Assembly: GCA_903938365.1 (NCBI GenBank)
Contig: CAJACZ010000159.1
Location: 1 to 62,962 of the forward strand
Source: an uncultured Pseudomonadota bacterium
GTDB taxonomy: Bacteria > Pseudomonadota > Gammaproteobacteria > Steroidobacterales > Steroidobacteraceae
DNA: 62,962 bases
Direction of reading: 5' to 3'
Part shown: piece after piece, positions 18,549 to 27,287 of the stretch
Layout: the number at the start of each line of letters is the position of its first letter
Numbering within the stretch: position 1 is the first letter of the stretch
Program-made: the position numbers and the translations under genes
The notes under the pieces: generated by a model
Seen by the model: the letters and a program-made list of their open reading frames with translations, nothing else
Told to the model about the DNA's origin: nothing
The model's database searches: none

Positions 18549-19090
18549 GCGGGCCAGGTCCTGCGCCAACCCTGCGCCTGACGCTGATGAGGCACGGCCG
18601 CGCGGAAGGTAACGACCCGCGACTGGCGGACTTCGATCGTTCGCTGGACCGGCGCGGCATAAGCGAGGTCATCGCCATGGGGCAGCGCATGGCAGGGCGC
18701 GGGCTGACCCCGGAGCTGCTGCTGGCGAGTCCGGCCGCCCGCACCGTGCAGACCGCGCAGATCTTCCTGCGGGAGTTCGACGGCGCCACGGTTGAACTGA
18801 GGCTCGAGCCCCGGCTCTACCTTGCGTCCGCCGATACGCTGCTGGAATCGATCCGCCAACGGGGCGGGCAAGCCACACACCTGATGCTCGTGGGCCACAA
18901 TCCCGGGATCACGGACTTCGCCCGCTGGCTCGCTCCCGGCTTCGACCTGCCCGGGTTCGAGACGGCAGCCACCTGCACGCTGACCCTGCAATGCGCCTCA
19001 TGGGACACGCTGGGCGCGGCCATGGCCAGGGAGGCCCACCCGGACCGCCCTGGCATAGAACGCGTCTTCAGTACGAATAGACGAGGTTGA
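18545..19090 (+). CDS. sixA: phosphohistidine phosphatase SixA-like
   Basis: A 181-residue histidine phosphatase with the RHG motif in LMRHGRAEGND and the second catalytic His in LVGHNPGITDF. In E. coli SixA dephosphorylates phosphohistidine on PTS-type proteins. Start GTG 18545 overlaps the Rieske stop (GTGA), so translation is coupled; the longer track ORF runs through the Rieske gene out of frame. Its 3' end overlaps the DUF481 gene on the other strand by 23 nt. The substrate here is not known. Confidence 0.88.
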   Translation: MSGPGPAPTLRLTLMRHGRAEGNDPRLADFDRSLDRRGISEVIAMGQRMAGRGLTPELLLASPAARTVQTAQIFLREFDGATVELRLEPRLYLASADTLLESIRQRGGQATHLMLVGHNPGITDFARWLAPGFDLPGFETAATCTLTLQCASWDTLGAAMAREAHPDRPGIERVFSTNRRG

Positions 19091-19772
19091 CCGTCGTCAG
19101 TGTGTCGGTCTTTTCGCGGCCGAGCGGCGGATCGGTGTTGTGCCGCAGGCCCAGGCCCACCGACAGCGCGAGGCTCGCGTTCATCTTGACCTCGAGCGAG
19201 AGGTCGTTGGCCGCGAAAGTGTTGTCAGAACCCGCTTCGACGACCAGTTTGTTGAGGATCTTGGTCGACTCGTTGAAGGCGTGCTCGAACTTCACTTCCC
19301 CGCCGAAGATCGGGTCGCTGGAGGTCTCGCCGGTCACCGAGTTCTTGAGGCGGCGATAACCGATACCACCCTGAGCACTGAGCTTGGTGGCATCGGTGTC
19401 GATGAACTTGTGCCCGAGACCGGTCGTGGCGCTGGCCTGATAGTCGAAACCGCTGAACCGGTCGTCTTCGTAGCGCAAGCCACCGAACCAGTAGGTCCGC
19501 TCGGAAAACTTGTAGTCCGACTGCCAGAAGCCGCCGTAGCGCTCGGCGGTCTTGTCGCCTTCGTTGGTCGAGCGCAGGGCCGCCAGACCGAAACCGTGCT
19601 TCCAGCGGTCGCTCTCGCTGGCGGCTTCCACCTTGGCGTTGACCGTGTCGGTATCCGCGTTGCCGCGCGCCAGCACCACACCCAGTTCACCCTTGCCCTT
19701 CCATGCCGCCTGCGACGGGGCCGCCGCAGCGAGCGCGAGAAGCGCACAGGCCAGATAACGCGAATTCGTCAT
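19068..19772 (-). CDS. DUF481 outer-membrane beta-barrel protein (YdiY-like)
   Basis: A 234-residue exported protein (signal peptide ACALLALAAAAPSQA) composed of alternating beta strands ending in an aromatic residue (VNLVYSY), typical of outer-membrane barrels. Phrases such as GELGVVLARGNADTDTVNA and WFGGLRYEDDRFSGFDYQA match the DUF481/YdiY family. ATG 19772 is preferred over TTG 19778 because a GGGAG lies 8-12 nt upstream. The function of the family is poorly known. Its 3' end overlaps sixA. Confidence 0.9.
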   Translation of the reverse strand: MTNSRYLACALLALAAAAPSQAAWKGKGELGVVLARGNADTDTVNAKVEAASESDRWKHGFGLAALRSTNEGDKTAERYGGFWQSDYKFSERTYWFGGLRYEDDRFSGFDYQASATTGLGHKFIDTDATKLSAQGGIGYRRLKNSVTGETSSDPIFGGEVKFEHAFNESTKILNKLVVEAGSDNTFAANDLSLEVKMNASLALSVGLGLRHNTDPPLGREKTDTLTTVNLVYSY

Positions 19773-19863
19773 TTCCAATCTCCCTTGAGAACCGGGGGGA
19801 CGGCCCCATTATGATTCAGGCTGCATTCTGCCCGATCCAAACCGGAAAGAGACCTGCCCGAAC

Positions 19864-20685
19864 ATGCAAGAAACCATCCCGGTCACCGACGAAAATTTTG
19901 CCTCCGAAGTCCTGGCCGCATCGGCGGAGGTGCCGGTACTCGTGGACTTCTGGGCGCCCTGGTGCGGCCCGTGTCGGATGCTGGGGCCGGTACTGGACAA
20001 CCTCGCGCGCGAGACCGTGGGACGTCTCAAGGTCGTCAAGCTGAACACGGACGAAGAGCCCGACACCGCAACGCGCTATCAGATCCGCAGCATCCCCGCG
20101 GTCAAGCTCTTCAGGAACGGCGCGGTGGTCGCGGAGTTCGTCGGTGCGCAGCCGCTGTCCGCGGTACGCGCCTTCGTGGAGCCTCATCTGGCGCGGGATG
20201 CGGAGTCGGGCCTGGAGCAGGCCAGGGCGCTGCGCGCCGAGGGCGCCTACGGCAAGGCCATCGATGCGCTGCGGGCCCTGCGCGCCGCGCGCCCGGACGA
20301 CACTGCTGTCGCCATTGAGCTCGCGCAGTTATCTGCCCTGACGGGAGCCGCCGACGAGGCCGAAGCCCTCCTGGGGTCCCTGAGCCCGCCTCTGCAGTCG
20401 GAGAGCCCGGTCAAGGCCGGCTATGCACTCGCGCACTTCGCGCGGCTCGCGGCCGCGCCGGACGAGACGGATGTCATCCAGACGGCGCGCGTCGCCGCGG
20501 CCCGTCAACTGCTCCGGGGCGAAGTGGCTGCGGGCATCGCAGGCTTGTTCGCCGCCGCAGAGCGCAACCGCCGTTTCGCCTCGGGCCAGGGCCGCAGCGA
20601 TCTGCTGAAGGCCTTCGACCTGGCGCAACCCGATGATCCGGTGCTGCCCGCGTCAAGACGGCGGCTGGCCGCCCTGCTCCACTAG
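19864..20685 (+). CDS. thioredoxin-TPR co-chaperone, CnoX/YbbN-like
   Basis: A 273-residue protein with an N-terminal thioredoxin domain (FWAPWCGPCRM, an intact CGPC redox site near residue 36) and a C-terminal TPR-like helical region (about residues 115-270). This is the CnoX layout; E. coli CnoX has lost the redox motif, whereas many other family members keep CXXC. Here it is complete, so disulfide reductase activity is likely. The gene is divergent from DUF481 and stands alone. Confidence 0.88.
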   Translation: MQETIPVTDENFASEVLAASAEVPVLVDFWAPWCGPCRMLGPVLDNLARETVGRLKVVKLNTDEEPDTATRYQIRSIPAVKLFRNGAVVAEFVGAQPLSAVRAFVEPHLARDAESGLEQARALRAEGAYGKAIDALRALRAARPDDTAVAIELAQLSALTGAADEAEALLGSLSPPLQSESPVKAGYALAHFARLAAAPDETDVIQTARVAAARQLLRGEVAAGIAGLFAAAERNRRFASGQGRSDLLKAFDLAQPDDPVLPASRRRLAALLH

Positions 20686-20731
20686 CGGCCTGCGACCCGG
20701 GCGCTGGCGCTCGGGGATCGGGGGTCGGCGC

Positions 20732-22576
20732 TCAGTACACCTCGCAGAAACAGTAGGCGTAGAGCCGGTTGGGCTCCGCCATCCGAGCGAGCCGCTCCGC
20801 GTCCTTCTCGAGGGGCAACAGGCGGCGCGATACCTCGGCGAGCGCGGGACGTCCCGCCTGCGTATCGATCGCTCGCACGATCACGCCGGCGCTCCAGACC
20901 TTGAGCGACAGCGCGATTTCCTGCGCCCAGGACAGACTCGGCTCGAGGTAGTCGATAGCGTATTGGTCAGGCTCAAGGCCCGCACGCTTCGCGGCGCTCT
21001 GCACAGCGTCGTCGAAGGAACCGAGCTGATCGACGAGCCCGGCAGTCCGCGCGTCGAGACCGGACCACACTCGGCCCTGGCTGATCGCATCGGTCTCGTC
21101 CCGTGTTTTCTTCCGGCCCGTTGCGACACGCCCGAGGAACTCTTCATAGCCGCGGTCGATCACCGACTGGATGAGCTGCGCGGCCGCCGGACCGACCGGA
21201 CGATCCAGACGAAACTCTCCCGACAGCGGCGTGGTGCCCACGCCATCGACGCCGACTCCCACCTTGGCGAGAGCCTTGTCCACGGTCGGGAACGCGGCAA
21301 AAATGCCGATCGAGCCCGTGATGGTCGCGGGACTGGCCCAGATCTCGTCGGCAGGCGCCGCGATGTAGTAGCCGCCAGAAGCCGCCACGTCGCCCATGGA
21401 GACCACGATGGGGCGACCCGTCGCCTTGAAGGCCAGCAGTTCGCGATGGATGATTTCAGAGGCGAAGGCGCTGCCGCCGGGGCTGTCGATGCGCAGCACC
21501 AGGGCCTTGATGTCACCGTCGAGCCGCGCCTGACGGACGAGTTCAGCCGTCGAGTCGCCGCCGATCACGCCGGCCGGATGTTCGCCGTCGAGGATCTCGC
21601 CCGACGCGACGATGACTCCGACCTTGCGGTCCTCGTGGGACTTGATCTTGTCCTCGGCGCGCACCACCCGCAGGTAATCCTTGAACGACACGCTCTTGTA
21701 GGAGGCGTTGTCGTCGTCCGCACCGGCCAGTTCGGCGACCCGCGCCTCGACCTCGATCGAGGACTTGATGCCCGTGACGAGCCTGGCCTCGAGCGCCACG
21801 CGCGCGGCGTCACCGCGGGCCGCGACCACCGCCGGAGAATAGCCGTCTACATAAGCGCGCAGCGCATCGGTCTTGAGTCCCCGCGCTTTCGCGACCGCCG
21901 CAAGATAGGTGTTCCAGAGATCATCGAGGTAGGCCTGGCTCTCCTCGCGATCTTCGGGCGACATGCTGTCGCGCGTGTAGGTCTCCACTGCGCTCTTGTA
22001 GGTGCCTACACGGTAGACGTTGACGTCGACGCCGAGCCGGTCGAGCGCCCCCTTCAGGTAGGTCCGGTAGCGTTCATAGCCTTCGAGCACCACCAGTCCG
22101 TAGGGGTCCACGTACACCTCGTCGGCATGCGCAGCCACGTAATAGGTGTCCCGGCTGTATGCCGCCGCGGTCGCGATCACTTTCTTGCCGCTGGCGCGGA
22201 ACTCGGTGATGGCGCGGGACAGCTCGTCGAGCGTCGGCTGCCCGGCACCCGTCATGGCATCGAACTCGAGCACCAGCGCCTTGATCCGAGCGTCCTTCCG
22301 GGCCGCGTGGATCGCGTCGGTGAGATCGCTCAGCGTGGTCTCGCCGCGGGCCAGGCCGCGGGCCTCGGCGATGGCGAGCTCGATCGGGTCACCCGAACGC
22401 TGCTCGACGATCTCGCCCTCCGGGCGCAGCACCAGCGCCGCCTCCTTGGGCAGCACGGGCAGCGAGGTGCCGAGGGCGCCGACGACGAAGCCGAAGATCA
22501 CCAGCAGCAACAGCAGGTGGAGGATCCGCCGGAAGCCGTCGAGGCCGCGAAACAGTATCTTGAAGAAAGCGCGCAC
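20732..22576 (-). CDS. sppA: signal peptide peptidase SppA, long 67K type
   Basis: Inner-membrane serine protease that degrades released signal peptides. 614 residues, similar to E. coli SppA. An N-terminal transmembrane helix (LHLLLLLVIFGFVVGALGT) is followed by tandem ClpP-like domains. The catalytic lysine is in GTYKSAVETYTRDSMSPED (near residue 207) and the serine in DVAASGGYYIAAPAD (near 405). It starts 18 nt after the sorbosone-dehydrogenase-like gene, forming a likely two-gene operon. Confidence 0.95.
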   Translation of the reverse strand: MRAFFKILFRGLDGFRRILHLLLLLVIFGFVVGALGTSLPVLPKEAALVLRPEGEIVEQRSGDPIELAIAEARGLARGETTLSDLTDAIHAARKDARIKALVLEFDAMTGAGQPTLDELSRAITEFRASGKKVIATAAAYSRDTYYVAAHADEVYVDPYGLVVLEGYERYRTYLKGALDRLGVDVNVYRVGTYKSAVETYTRDSMSPEDREESQAYLDDLWNTYLAAVAKARGLKTDALRAYVDGYSPAVVAARGDAARVALEARLVTGIKSSIEVEARVAELAGADDDNASYKSVSFKDYLRVVRAEDKIKSHEDRKVGVIVASGEILDGEHPAGVIGGDSTAELVRQARLDGDIKALVLRIDSPGGSAFASEIIHRELLAFKATGRPIVVSMGDVAASGGYYIAAPADEIWASPATITGSIGIFAAFPTVDKALAKVGVGVDGVGTTPLSGEFRLDRPVGPAAAQLIQSVIDRGYEEFLGRVATGRKKTRDETDAISQGRVWSGLDARTAGLVDQLGSFDDAVQSAAKRAGLEPDQYAIDYLEPSLSWAQEIALSLKVWSAGVIVRAIDTQAGRPALAEVSRRLLPLEKDAERLARMAEPNRLYAYCFCEVY

Positions 22577-22594
22577 GATGCAGTTCTCCGCCGT

Positions 22595-23719
22595 CTAGCG
22601 ACGGCCAGTGTGGGCAATACGATAGATGACGCCCGCGAGGTCGTCGGACACGAGCATCGAGCCGTCCGCGAGCAGGAGCAGGTCGACGGGCCGGCCAGCG
22701 ACCTTGCCATCGGGCCGCAACCAGCCGGTGGCGAAATCTTCGTAGCCGATGGCCCGATCGCCGTCGAGCTTCACGCGGGTGATGCGGTAGCCTGACTTCT
22801 CGCTCCGGTTCCAGGACCCGTGCTCGGCGATGAAGACCGAACCCCGATACTCGGCGGGAAACTGGCGCGCGCTGTAGAACTTCAGGCCGAGCGGCGCCAC
22901 ATGGGCGCCGAGGCTCTGGACGGGCGCCACCGCAGCGGCGCACTGGCCGAGCGCGCCGAACTCGGGATCGACCACGTCCGCGCCGTGGCAGAACGGGAAC
23001 CCGAAATGCTGGCCCTCCCGCGACACGCGGTTGAGTTCGCAGGGGGGCACGTCGTCGCCGAGCATGTCGCGACCGTTGTCCGTAAACCAGAGTTGCCGCG
23101 TGACCGGATGCCAGGTGAAACCCACCGAGTTACGCACGCCGCGGGCGACCGTCTCGCGCCCGCTGCCATCTGGGTTCATCCGGATGATCACGGCGAAACC
23201 GTCCCGGTCGCAGACGTTGCAGGGCGCACCGACCGGGACATAGAGCTTGCCGTCGGGGCCGAAGCCAAGGTAACGCCAGCCGTGGTGCCGCTCGGCGGGC
23301 AATTCGGCGATGACAACGGGCGGGGGCGGCGCCGCGAGTCGGCTCTCGATCGCGTCGTAGCGAAGGATGCGCTGCACCTCGGCGACGTACAGCGCGCCGT
23401 CGCGAAAGGCGATCCCGTTCGGCATGTTGAGGCCGGAGGCGATGGTGAGCACCTCGCGGCTGCCATCCGCGCGCGACCGCACGGCATAGACCTTGCCTGC
23501 GCTACGGGTGCCGACGAACAGCGTTCCGCCGTCCCCGAGGGCGAGCGAGCGGGCGTTCGTGACCCCTTCCGCCCAGGTCTCGATGCTGAAACCCGCCGGC
23601 AGCCTGATGCCGGAGAGATCCGGGCTCGCGGCGCGAGCCGGCATGCCGGACACGCCCAGCACCGCAACAAGTGCGCAGATCAGGGACGCCCGAAGCGTAG
23701 AGGTCTTGAGGGAAGCCAT
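22595..23719 (-). CDS. secreted sorbosone dehydrogenase/PQQ-type beta-propeller protein
   Basis: A 374-residue exported protein (signal peptide LICALVAVLGVSGMPARA) with the six-bladed propeller of glucose/sorbosone dehydrogenases: motifs LPAGFSIETWAEGVTNARSL, RHHGWRYLGFGPDGKLY, GVRNSVGFTWHPVTRQLWFTDNGRD (in parts) and FIAEHGSWNR. Relatives oxidise aldoses using PQQ, but no PQQ synthesis gene is in the window and the substrate is unknown. It is upstream of sppA on the same strand. Confidence 0.85.
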   Translation of the reverse strand: MASLKTSTLRASLICALVAVLGVSGMPARAASPDLSGIRLPAGFSIETWAEGVTNARSLALGDGGTLFVGTRSAGKVYAVRSRADGSREVLTIASGLNMPNGIAFRDGALYVAEVQRILRYDAIESRLAAPPPPVVIAELPAERHHGWRYLGFGPDGKLYVPVGAPCNVCDRDGFAVIIRMNPDGSGRETVARGVRNSVGFTWHPVTRQLWFTDNGRDMLGDDVPPCELNRVSREGQHFGFPFCHGADVVDPEFGALGQCAAAVAPVQSLGAHVAPLGLKFYSARQFPAEYRGSVFIAEHGSWNRSEKSGYRITRVKLDGDRAIGYEDFATGWLRPDGKVAGRPVDLLLLADGSMLVSDDLAGVIYRIAHTGRR

Positions 23720-23783
23720 CTGGAGGACACCGCCACGGAGATGCTGGGCAGTCTACCGCCGTCGCACGAACCCGCCAATCGGA

Positions 23784-23821
23784 CGCAAAACGGAGGACGA
23801 CCCGCGAGCGGGTCGTCCTCC
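23784..23821 (-). terminator. intrinsic terminator of the rpsP-rimM-trmD-rplS operon
   Basis: A perfect 14-bp inverted repeat (GGAGGACGACCCGC, loop GA, GCGGGTCGTCCTCC) lies about 45 nt after the rplS stop and is followed, on the minus strand, by GTTTTGCG. Stem strength and position support a Rho-independent terminator, although the T run is short. This is the only convincing intrinsic terminator I found in the window. Confidence 0.8.
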
Positions 23822-23865
23822 TGCAGAAACCGTGCGCAAGGACCGCCGGAGCGGCCCCGGAAGGA

Positions 23866-24210
23866 TCAGACCTTCTCTTCGATGCGGGCAGCCTTGCCCG
23901 ACAGCTTGCGCAGGTAATAGAGCTTGGCGCGACGCACGTTGCCGCGGCGCTTCACCGAGACATCGGCGATCGTCGGGCTGTGCGACTGGAAGGTGCGCTC
24001 GACGCCTTCACCGTGGGAGATCTTGCGCACGGTGAAAGAGGAATTCAGGCCGCGATTGCTCTTGGCGATCACGACGCCCTCGTAGGCCTGCACGCGCTCG
24101 CGGTCGCCTTCGACCACCTTCACGTTGACCACGACGGTGTCGCCGGGGTTGAAGGGAGGGAATACCCGCGTAGCGCGGCTCTTTTCGATCTCGGCAATAA
24201 AGTTAGCCAT
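23866..24210 (-). CDS. rplS: 50S ribosomal protein L19
   Basis: Ribosomal protein of 114 residues at the 30S-50S interface. Family motifs include [53 protein letters not shown] and RRAKLYYLR. Its start overlaps the end of trmD by 8 nt, and a strong hairpin terminator follows. Last gene of the rpsP-rimM-trmD-rplS operon. Confidence 0.98.
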   Translation of the reverse strand: MANFIAEIEKSRATRVFPPFNPGDTVVVNVKVVEGDRERVQAYEGVVIAKSNRGLNSSFTVRKISHGEGVERTFQSHSPTIADVSVKRRGNVRRAKLYYLRKLSGKAARIEEKV

Positions 24211-24955
24211 TTTTGTCCACCTCTCGCTCGGCGAGATATTCGTTCAACAGCCGGCTCTCCTCTTCGGCGAGCCCGCGACTCAAAATCAGATCCGGCCGCC
24301 GCACCCAGGTGCGGCCCACGGCCTGCTTCAGCCTCCAGCGCCGGATGGCGGCATGGTTGCCACCCTGCAGCACCTCGGGCACTGCCCGTCCTTCCCACTC
24401 GATCGGCCGCGTGTAGTGCGGCCAGTCGAGCAGTGCCCCGGAAAACGATTCCTCGACACTCGAGCGCTCGTCGCCCAGTACACCGGGCAGCAGGCGCACA
24501 ACGGCGTCGATGACCGCAAGCGCGGCGAACTCGCCGCCCGAGAGCACGTAGTCGCCTACGGAAAGCTCCCGGTCGATCCGCGCATCGACCAGTCGCTGGT
24601 CGAGCCCCTCGTAACGGCTCGCCACCAGCACGAAACCCGGCAGCACCGCGAGTTCCCTCGCGATCCGCTGCTCAAACTTTTCGCCCTGCGCCGAGAGATG
24701 GATGCGCGGCACACCGGCCTGCAAACGCCCCGTCAGCGCATCGATCGCACCGGCCCAGGGCCCCGGAACCCCCACCATCCCCGGGCCGCCACCATAGGGA
24801 CGGTCATCGACCGTCCGGTGCGCATCCGGGGCATGGGCCCGTGGATCCTCGACATCGACCCGTACCAGGCCACGCTGCAAGGCGCGGCCCAGAACGCCGT
24901 GGCCGAGCGCGCCCCGCAGCAAATCCGGGAACAACGAGACCACGCCAATTTCCAT
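24203..24955 (-). CDS. trmD: tRNA (guanine37-N1)-methyltransferase TrmD
   Basis: SPOUT methyltransferase that modifies G37 of tRNAs reading CNN codons, preventing frameshifting. ATG 24955 ([15 protein letters not shown]) was chosen over the track TTG 24979: it fits the usual N-terminus and leaves 250 residues. Signatures are [23 protein letters not shown] and [18 protein letters not shown] in the knot. It lies 24 nt after rimM and overlaps rplS. Confidence 0.97.
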   Translation of the reverse strand: MEIGVVSLFPDLLRGALGHGVLGRALQRGLVRVDVEDPRAHAPDAHRTVDDRPYGGGPGMVGVPGPWAGAIDALTGRLQAGVPRIHLSAQGEKFEQRIARELAVLPGFVLVASRYEGLDQRLVDARIDRELSVGDYVLSGGEFAALAVIDAVVRLLPGVLGDERSSVEESFSGALLDWPHYTRPIEWEGRAVPEVLQGGNHAAIRRWRLKQAVGRTWVRRPDLILSRGLAEEESRLLNEYLAEREVDKNG

Positions 24956-24979
24956 CTTCACTCCCGACCCGACGTCCAA

Positions 24980-25483
24980 TCAGAAGTCGGCCGGCCAGTC
25001 GACCCAGAGACAGCGCTCCTCCGGATCGATGCGTTGCAGGTGCTGCCGGGTCACCGGCAACCACCGCTCCGTCTCGCCCTTGACGACCATCACCGGGCTC
25101 GCCGGCATGTCGACAAAGCGCTCGAGCGTCCCGAATTCGACCCCTTCGAGGTTGCGAACCCGGAAACCGAGCAGATCGTCGCGGAAGTACTGACCCGGCG
25201 CAGGCGCCGGCAGGTCTTCCCGCCGCAACTCGATCACCGCCCCGACCAGCGCCGCCGCGTCGTCTCGTTCTGACGATCCGTCGAGCCTGGCGACCAGGCC
25301 CGCAGGGCCGCTGCGACTCGCAAGTACCTTGACTGCCACCCGTTCACGCCCGCCCCCCGTGAGGTACCAGACGCCGTGGCGAAGCAGGGATTCAGGAGGA
25401 TCGGCCCAGGACTCGAGGTGCACCCAACCCTGCAGGCCATAGGGGCGACCGATACGCCCCATTTCCACCCAACCGGACGGCAC
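24980..25483 (-). CDS. rimM: ribosome maturation factor RimM
   Basis: Assists assembly of the 30S head and binds S19. 167 residues from GTG 25483, with an N-terminal RimM domain (GRIGRPYGLQGWVHL) and a PRC barrel (YFRDDLLGFRVRNLEG) ending in PEERCLWVDWPADF. Located between rpsP (26 nt) and trmD as in most proteobacteria. Confidence 0.96.
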   Translation of the reverse strand: MPSGWVEMGRIGRPYGLQGWVHLESWADPPESLLRHGVWYLTGGGRERVAVKVLASRSGPAGLVARLDGSSERDDAAALVGAVIELRREDLPAPAPGQYFRDDLLGFRVRNLEGVEFGTLERFVDMPASPVMVVKGETERWLPVTRQHLQRIDPEERCLWVDWPADF

Positions 25484-25509
25484 GGTGTGCTACCGCCCCG
25501 CCCTGCGGA

Positions 25510-25770
25510 TCAGACGCTTGCCTGCGCCTGCTTGCGGTAATCGCGCACCAGCGAGCGCACGCGCTCCGACTGCTGGGCACCCAGGCCCTGCCAGTGCTCG
25601 ATGCGCGACAGGTCGAGTTTCAGCTTGGTTTCCCCTTTACGGGCAACCGGGTTGAAAAACCCAACGTTTTCAAGGCTTAGACCGCCCTGCCGCTTCCGGC
25701 TGTCGGTCACCACCACATGATAGAAAGGCGAGTTCTTAGCACCACGCCGCGTAAGACGGATCGTCACCAT
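25510..25770 (-). CDS. rpsP: 30S ribosomal protein S16
   Basis: An 86-residue ribosomal protein starting at ATG 25770 ([20 protein letters not shown]); the 31 extra N-terminal codons of the track ORF are not part of the family. Motifs [20 protein letters not shown] and the [12 protein letters not shown] tail are typical. First gene of the operon with rimM, trmD and rplS. The 155 bp between it and the ffh stop show no clear promoter or terminator beyond a weak 7-bp hairpin. Confidence 0.97.
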   Translation of the reverse strand: MVTIRLTRRGAKNSPFYHVVVTDSRKRQGGLSLENVGFFNPVARKGETKLKLDLSRIEHWQGLGAQQSERVRSLVRDYRKQAQASV

Positions 25771-25925
25771 AGGTCGAATCGCTCTCGGTCTGAGGTCGTC
25801 GCGCCCGAAGCAAGTTGCCTCAGGCTTTGAAAAAAGAGCGCGGAGTCTACAGAAATCAGGCACTTGATGGAAGCGCCGCGTACGATTCCCTGCCTCCGAA
25901 CGGTCGCCGGGCCCGATTCGACCCG

Positions 25926-27284
25926 CTAGGGCCTGGGAAACCCAGGCGGCATGCCGCCCTTGAAGGCACCCAGCATGCGCTTGAGCTTGCCGCCTTTCAT
26001 GCTTTTCATCATGCGCTGCATGTCGGCGAACTGCTTGAGCAGGCGGTTGACGTCCTGTACCTGGACGCCTGAGCCGGCGGCAATGCGCCGACGTCGCGAA
26101 CCGTCGATCACTTCGGGGCGCCGACGCTCCCGGTGGGTCATGGAGTTGATGATGGCGATCTGGCGGCGCAATTCACGCTCGCCCTGGTCGGTGGGCGCCG
26201 CGCCGCGCACCATATGCGCCGGCAGCTTGTCGATCAGTGCGCCCAGACCACCCATCTTCTGCAGTTGCTCGAGCTGCCCGCGCAGATCGTAGAAGTCGAA
26301 GCCCTGGCCCTTCGCCACTTTGCGGGCGAGCCGCTCGGCCTCGGCGGCATCGACCTTGCCCTGCACCTGCTCCACGAGCGCCACGACATCGCCCATGCCC
26401 AGGATGCGGCCGGCCATGCGCTCAGGATCGAAGGGCTGCAGCGCGTCGGTCTTTTCGCCCACGCCGACGAACACGATCGGCTTGCCGGTTACATGGCGGA
26501 CGGACAGCGCTGCGCCGCCACGGGAGTCGCCATCCGCCTTGGTCAGGATGATGCCCGTGAGATCGAGCGCCTCGCCAAAGGCCCGGGCGGAGTTCAGGGC
26601 ATCCTGCCCCGCCATGGCATCGACGACGAACAGGCGCTCGTGGGAGGCCACGGCGCGCTCGATCTGCTGGACCTCGTCCATCAGGGCAGCATCGACGTGC
26701 AGGCGACCTGCGGTATCGATGATCAGGACATCGAAAACGCCTGATCGCGCCCGTTCGAGGGCGTTCGCGGCAATATCCGCCGGATTTTGCGCAGCATCGG
26801 AGGGCATGAAGTCGGCGCCGACCTGTTCCGACAGCCGCTGCAGCTGCAGGATCGCCGCCGGACGCCGCACGTCGGTGCTGACCAGCAGCACCCTTTTCTT
26901 CTGGGTTTCGATCAGCCAGCGGGCCAGCTTGGCCGCCGTGGTCGTCTTGCCGGCACCCTGCAGACCCGCCAGCAGGATGACGTACGGCGGCTGGGCCCGA
27001 AGCTCGAAGCCGGCCCGGGCACCCCCCATGAGCGCCACCAGCTCACGGTTGAGGATGCTGACGAAGACCTGCCCCGGCTTGAGGCTGGTGGCGACTTCGG
27101 CGCCGAGCGCCTTTTCGCGCACGGCGTCGATGAAGGATTTGACAACGGGAAGCGCGACATCGGCCTCGAGCAGCGCCATGCGCACTTCGCGCAGGGTCTC
27201 GCCGATGTTCTCTTCCGTGATGCGGCCCTTGCCCGTCAGGTTCTGGACGGTACGCGAGAGCTTTTGACTCAGGTTTTCGAACAT
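25926..27284 (-). CDS. ffh: signal recognition particle protein Ffh
   Basis: SRP GTPase that binds 4.5S RNA (also in this window) and signal peptides of nascent membrane proteins. Start ATG 27284 ([18 protein letters not shown]) gives 452 residues. It has the N domain, the G domain ([29 protein letters not shown]) and the Met-rich M domain at the C-terminus ([18 protein letters not shown]). The divergent CorC-like gene starts only 3 bp away, so the ffh promoter must lie within that gene's coding region. Confidence 0.98.
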   Translation of the reverse strand: MFENLSQKLSRTVQNLTGKGRITEENIGETLREVRMALLEADVALPVVKSFIDAVREKALGAEVATSLKPGQVFVSILNRELVALMGGARAGFELRAQPPYVILLAGLQGAGKTTTAAKLARWLIETQKKRVLLVSTDVRRPAAILQLQRLSEQVGADFMPSDAAQNPADIAANALERARSGVFDVLIIDTAGRLHVDAALMDEVQQIERAVASHERLFVVDAMAGQDALNSARAFGEALDLTGIILTKADGDSRGGAALSVRHVTGKPIVFVGVGEKTDALQPFDPERMAGRILGMGDVVALVEQVQGKVDAAEAERLARKVAKGQGFDFYDLRGQLEQLQKMGGLGALIDKLPAHMVRGAAPTDQGERELRRQIAIINSMTHRERRRPEVIDGSRRRRIAAGSGVQVQDVNRLLKQFADMQRMMKSMKGGKLKRMLGAFKGGMPPGFPRP

Positions 27285-27287
27285 CCC

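Noticed and set aside
20633-22795. 720-residue plus-strand ORF
   Set aside because: Antisense shadow of sppA, whose catalytic Lys and Ser motifs are intact.
22820-23917. 365-residue plus-strand ORF
   Set aside because: Antisense to the sorbosone-dehydrogenase-like gene and crossing the rplS terminator; composition is not protein-like.
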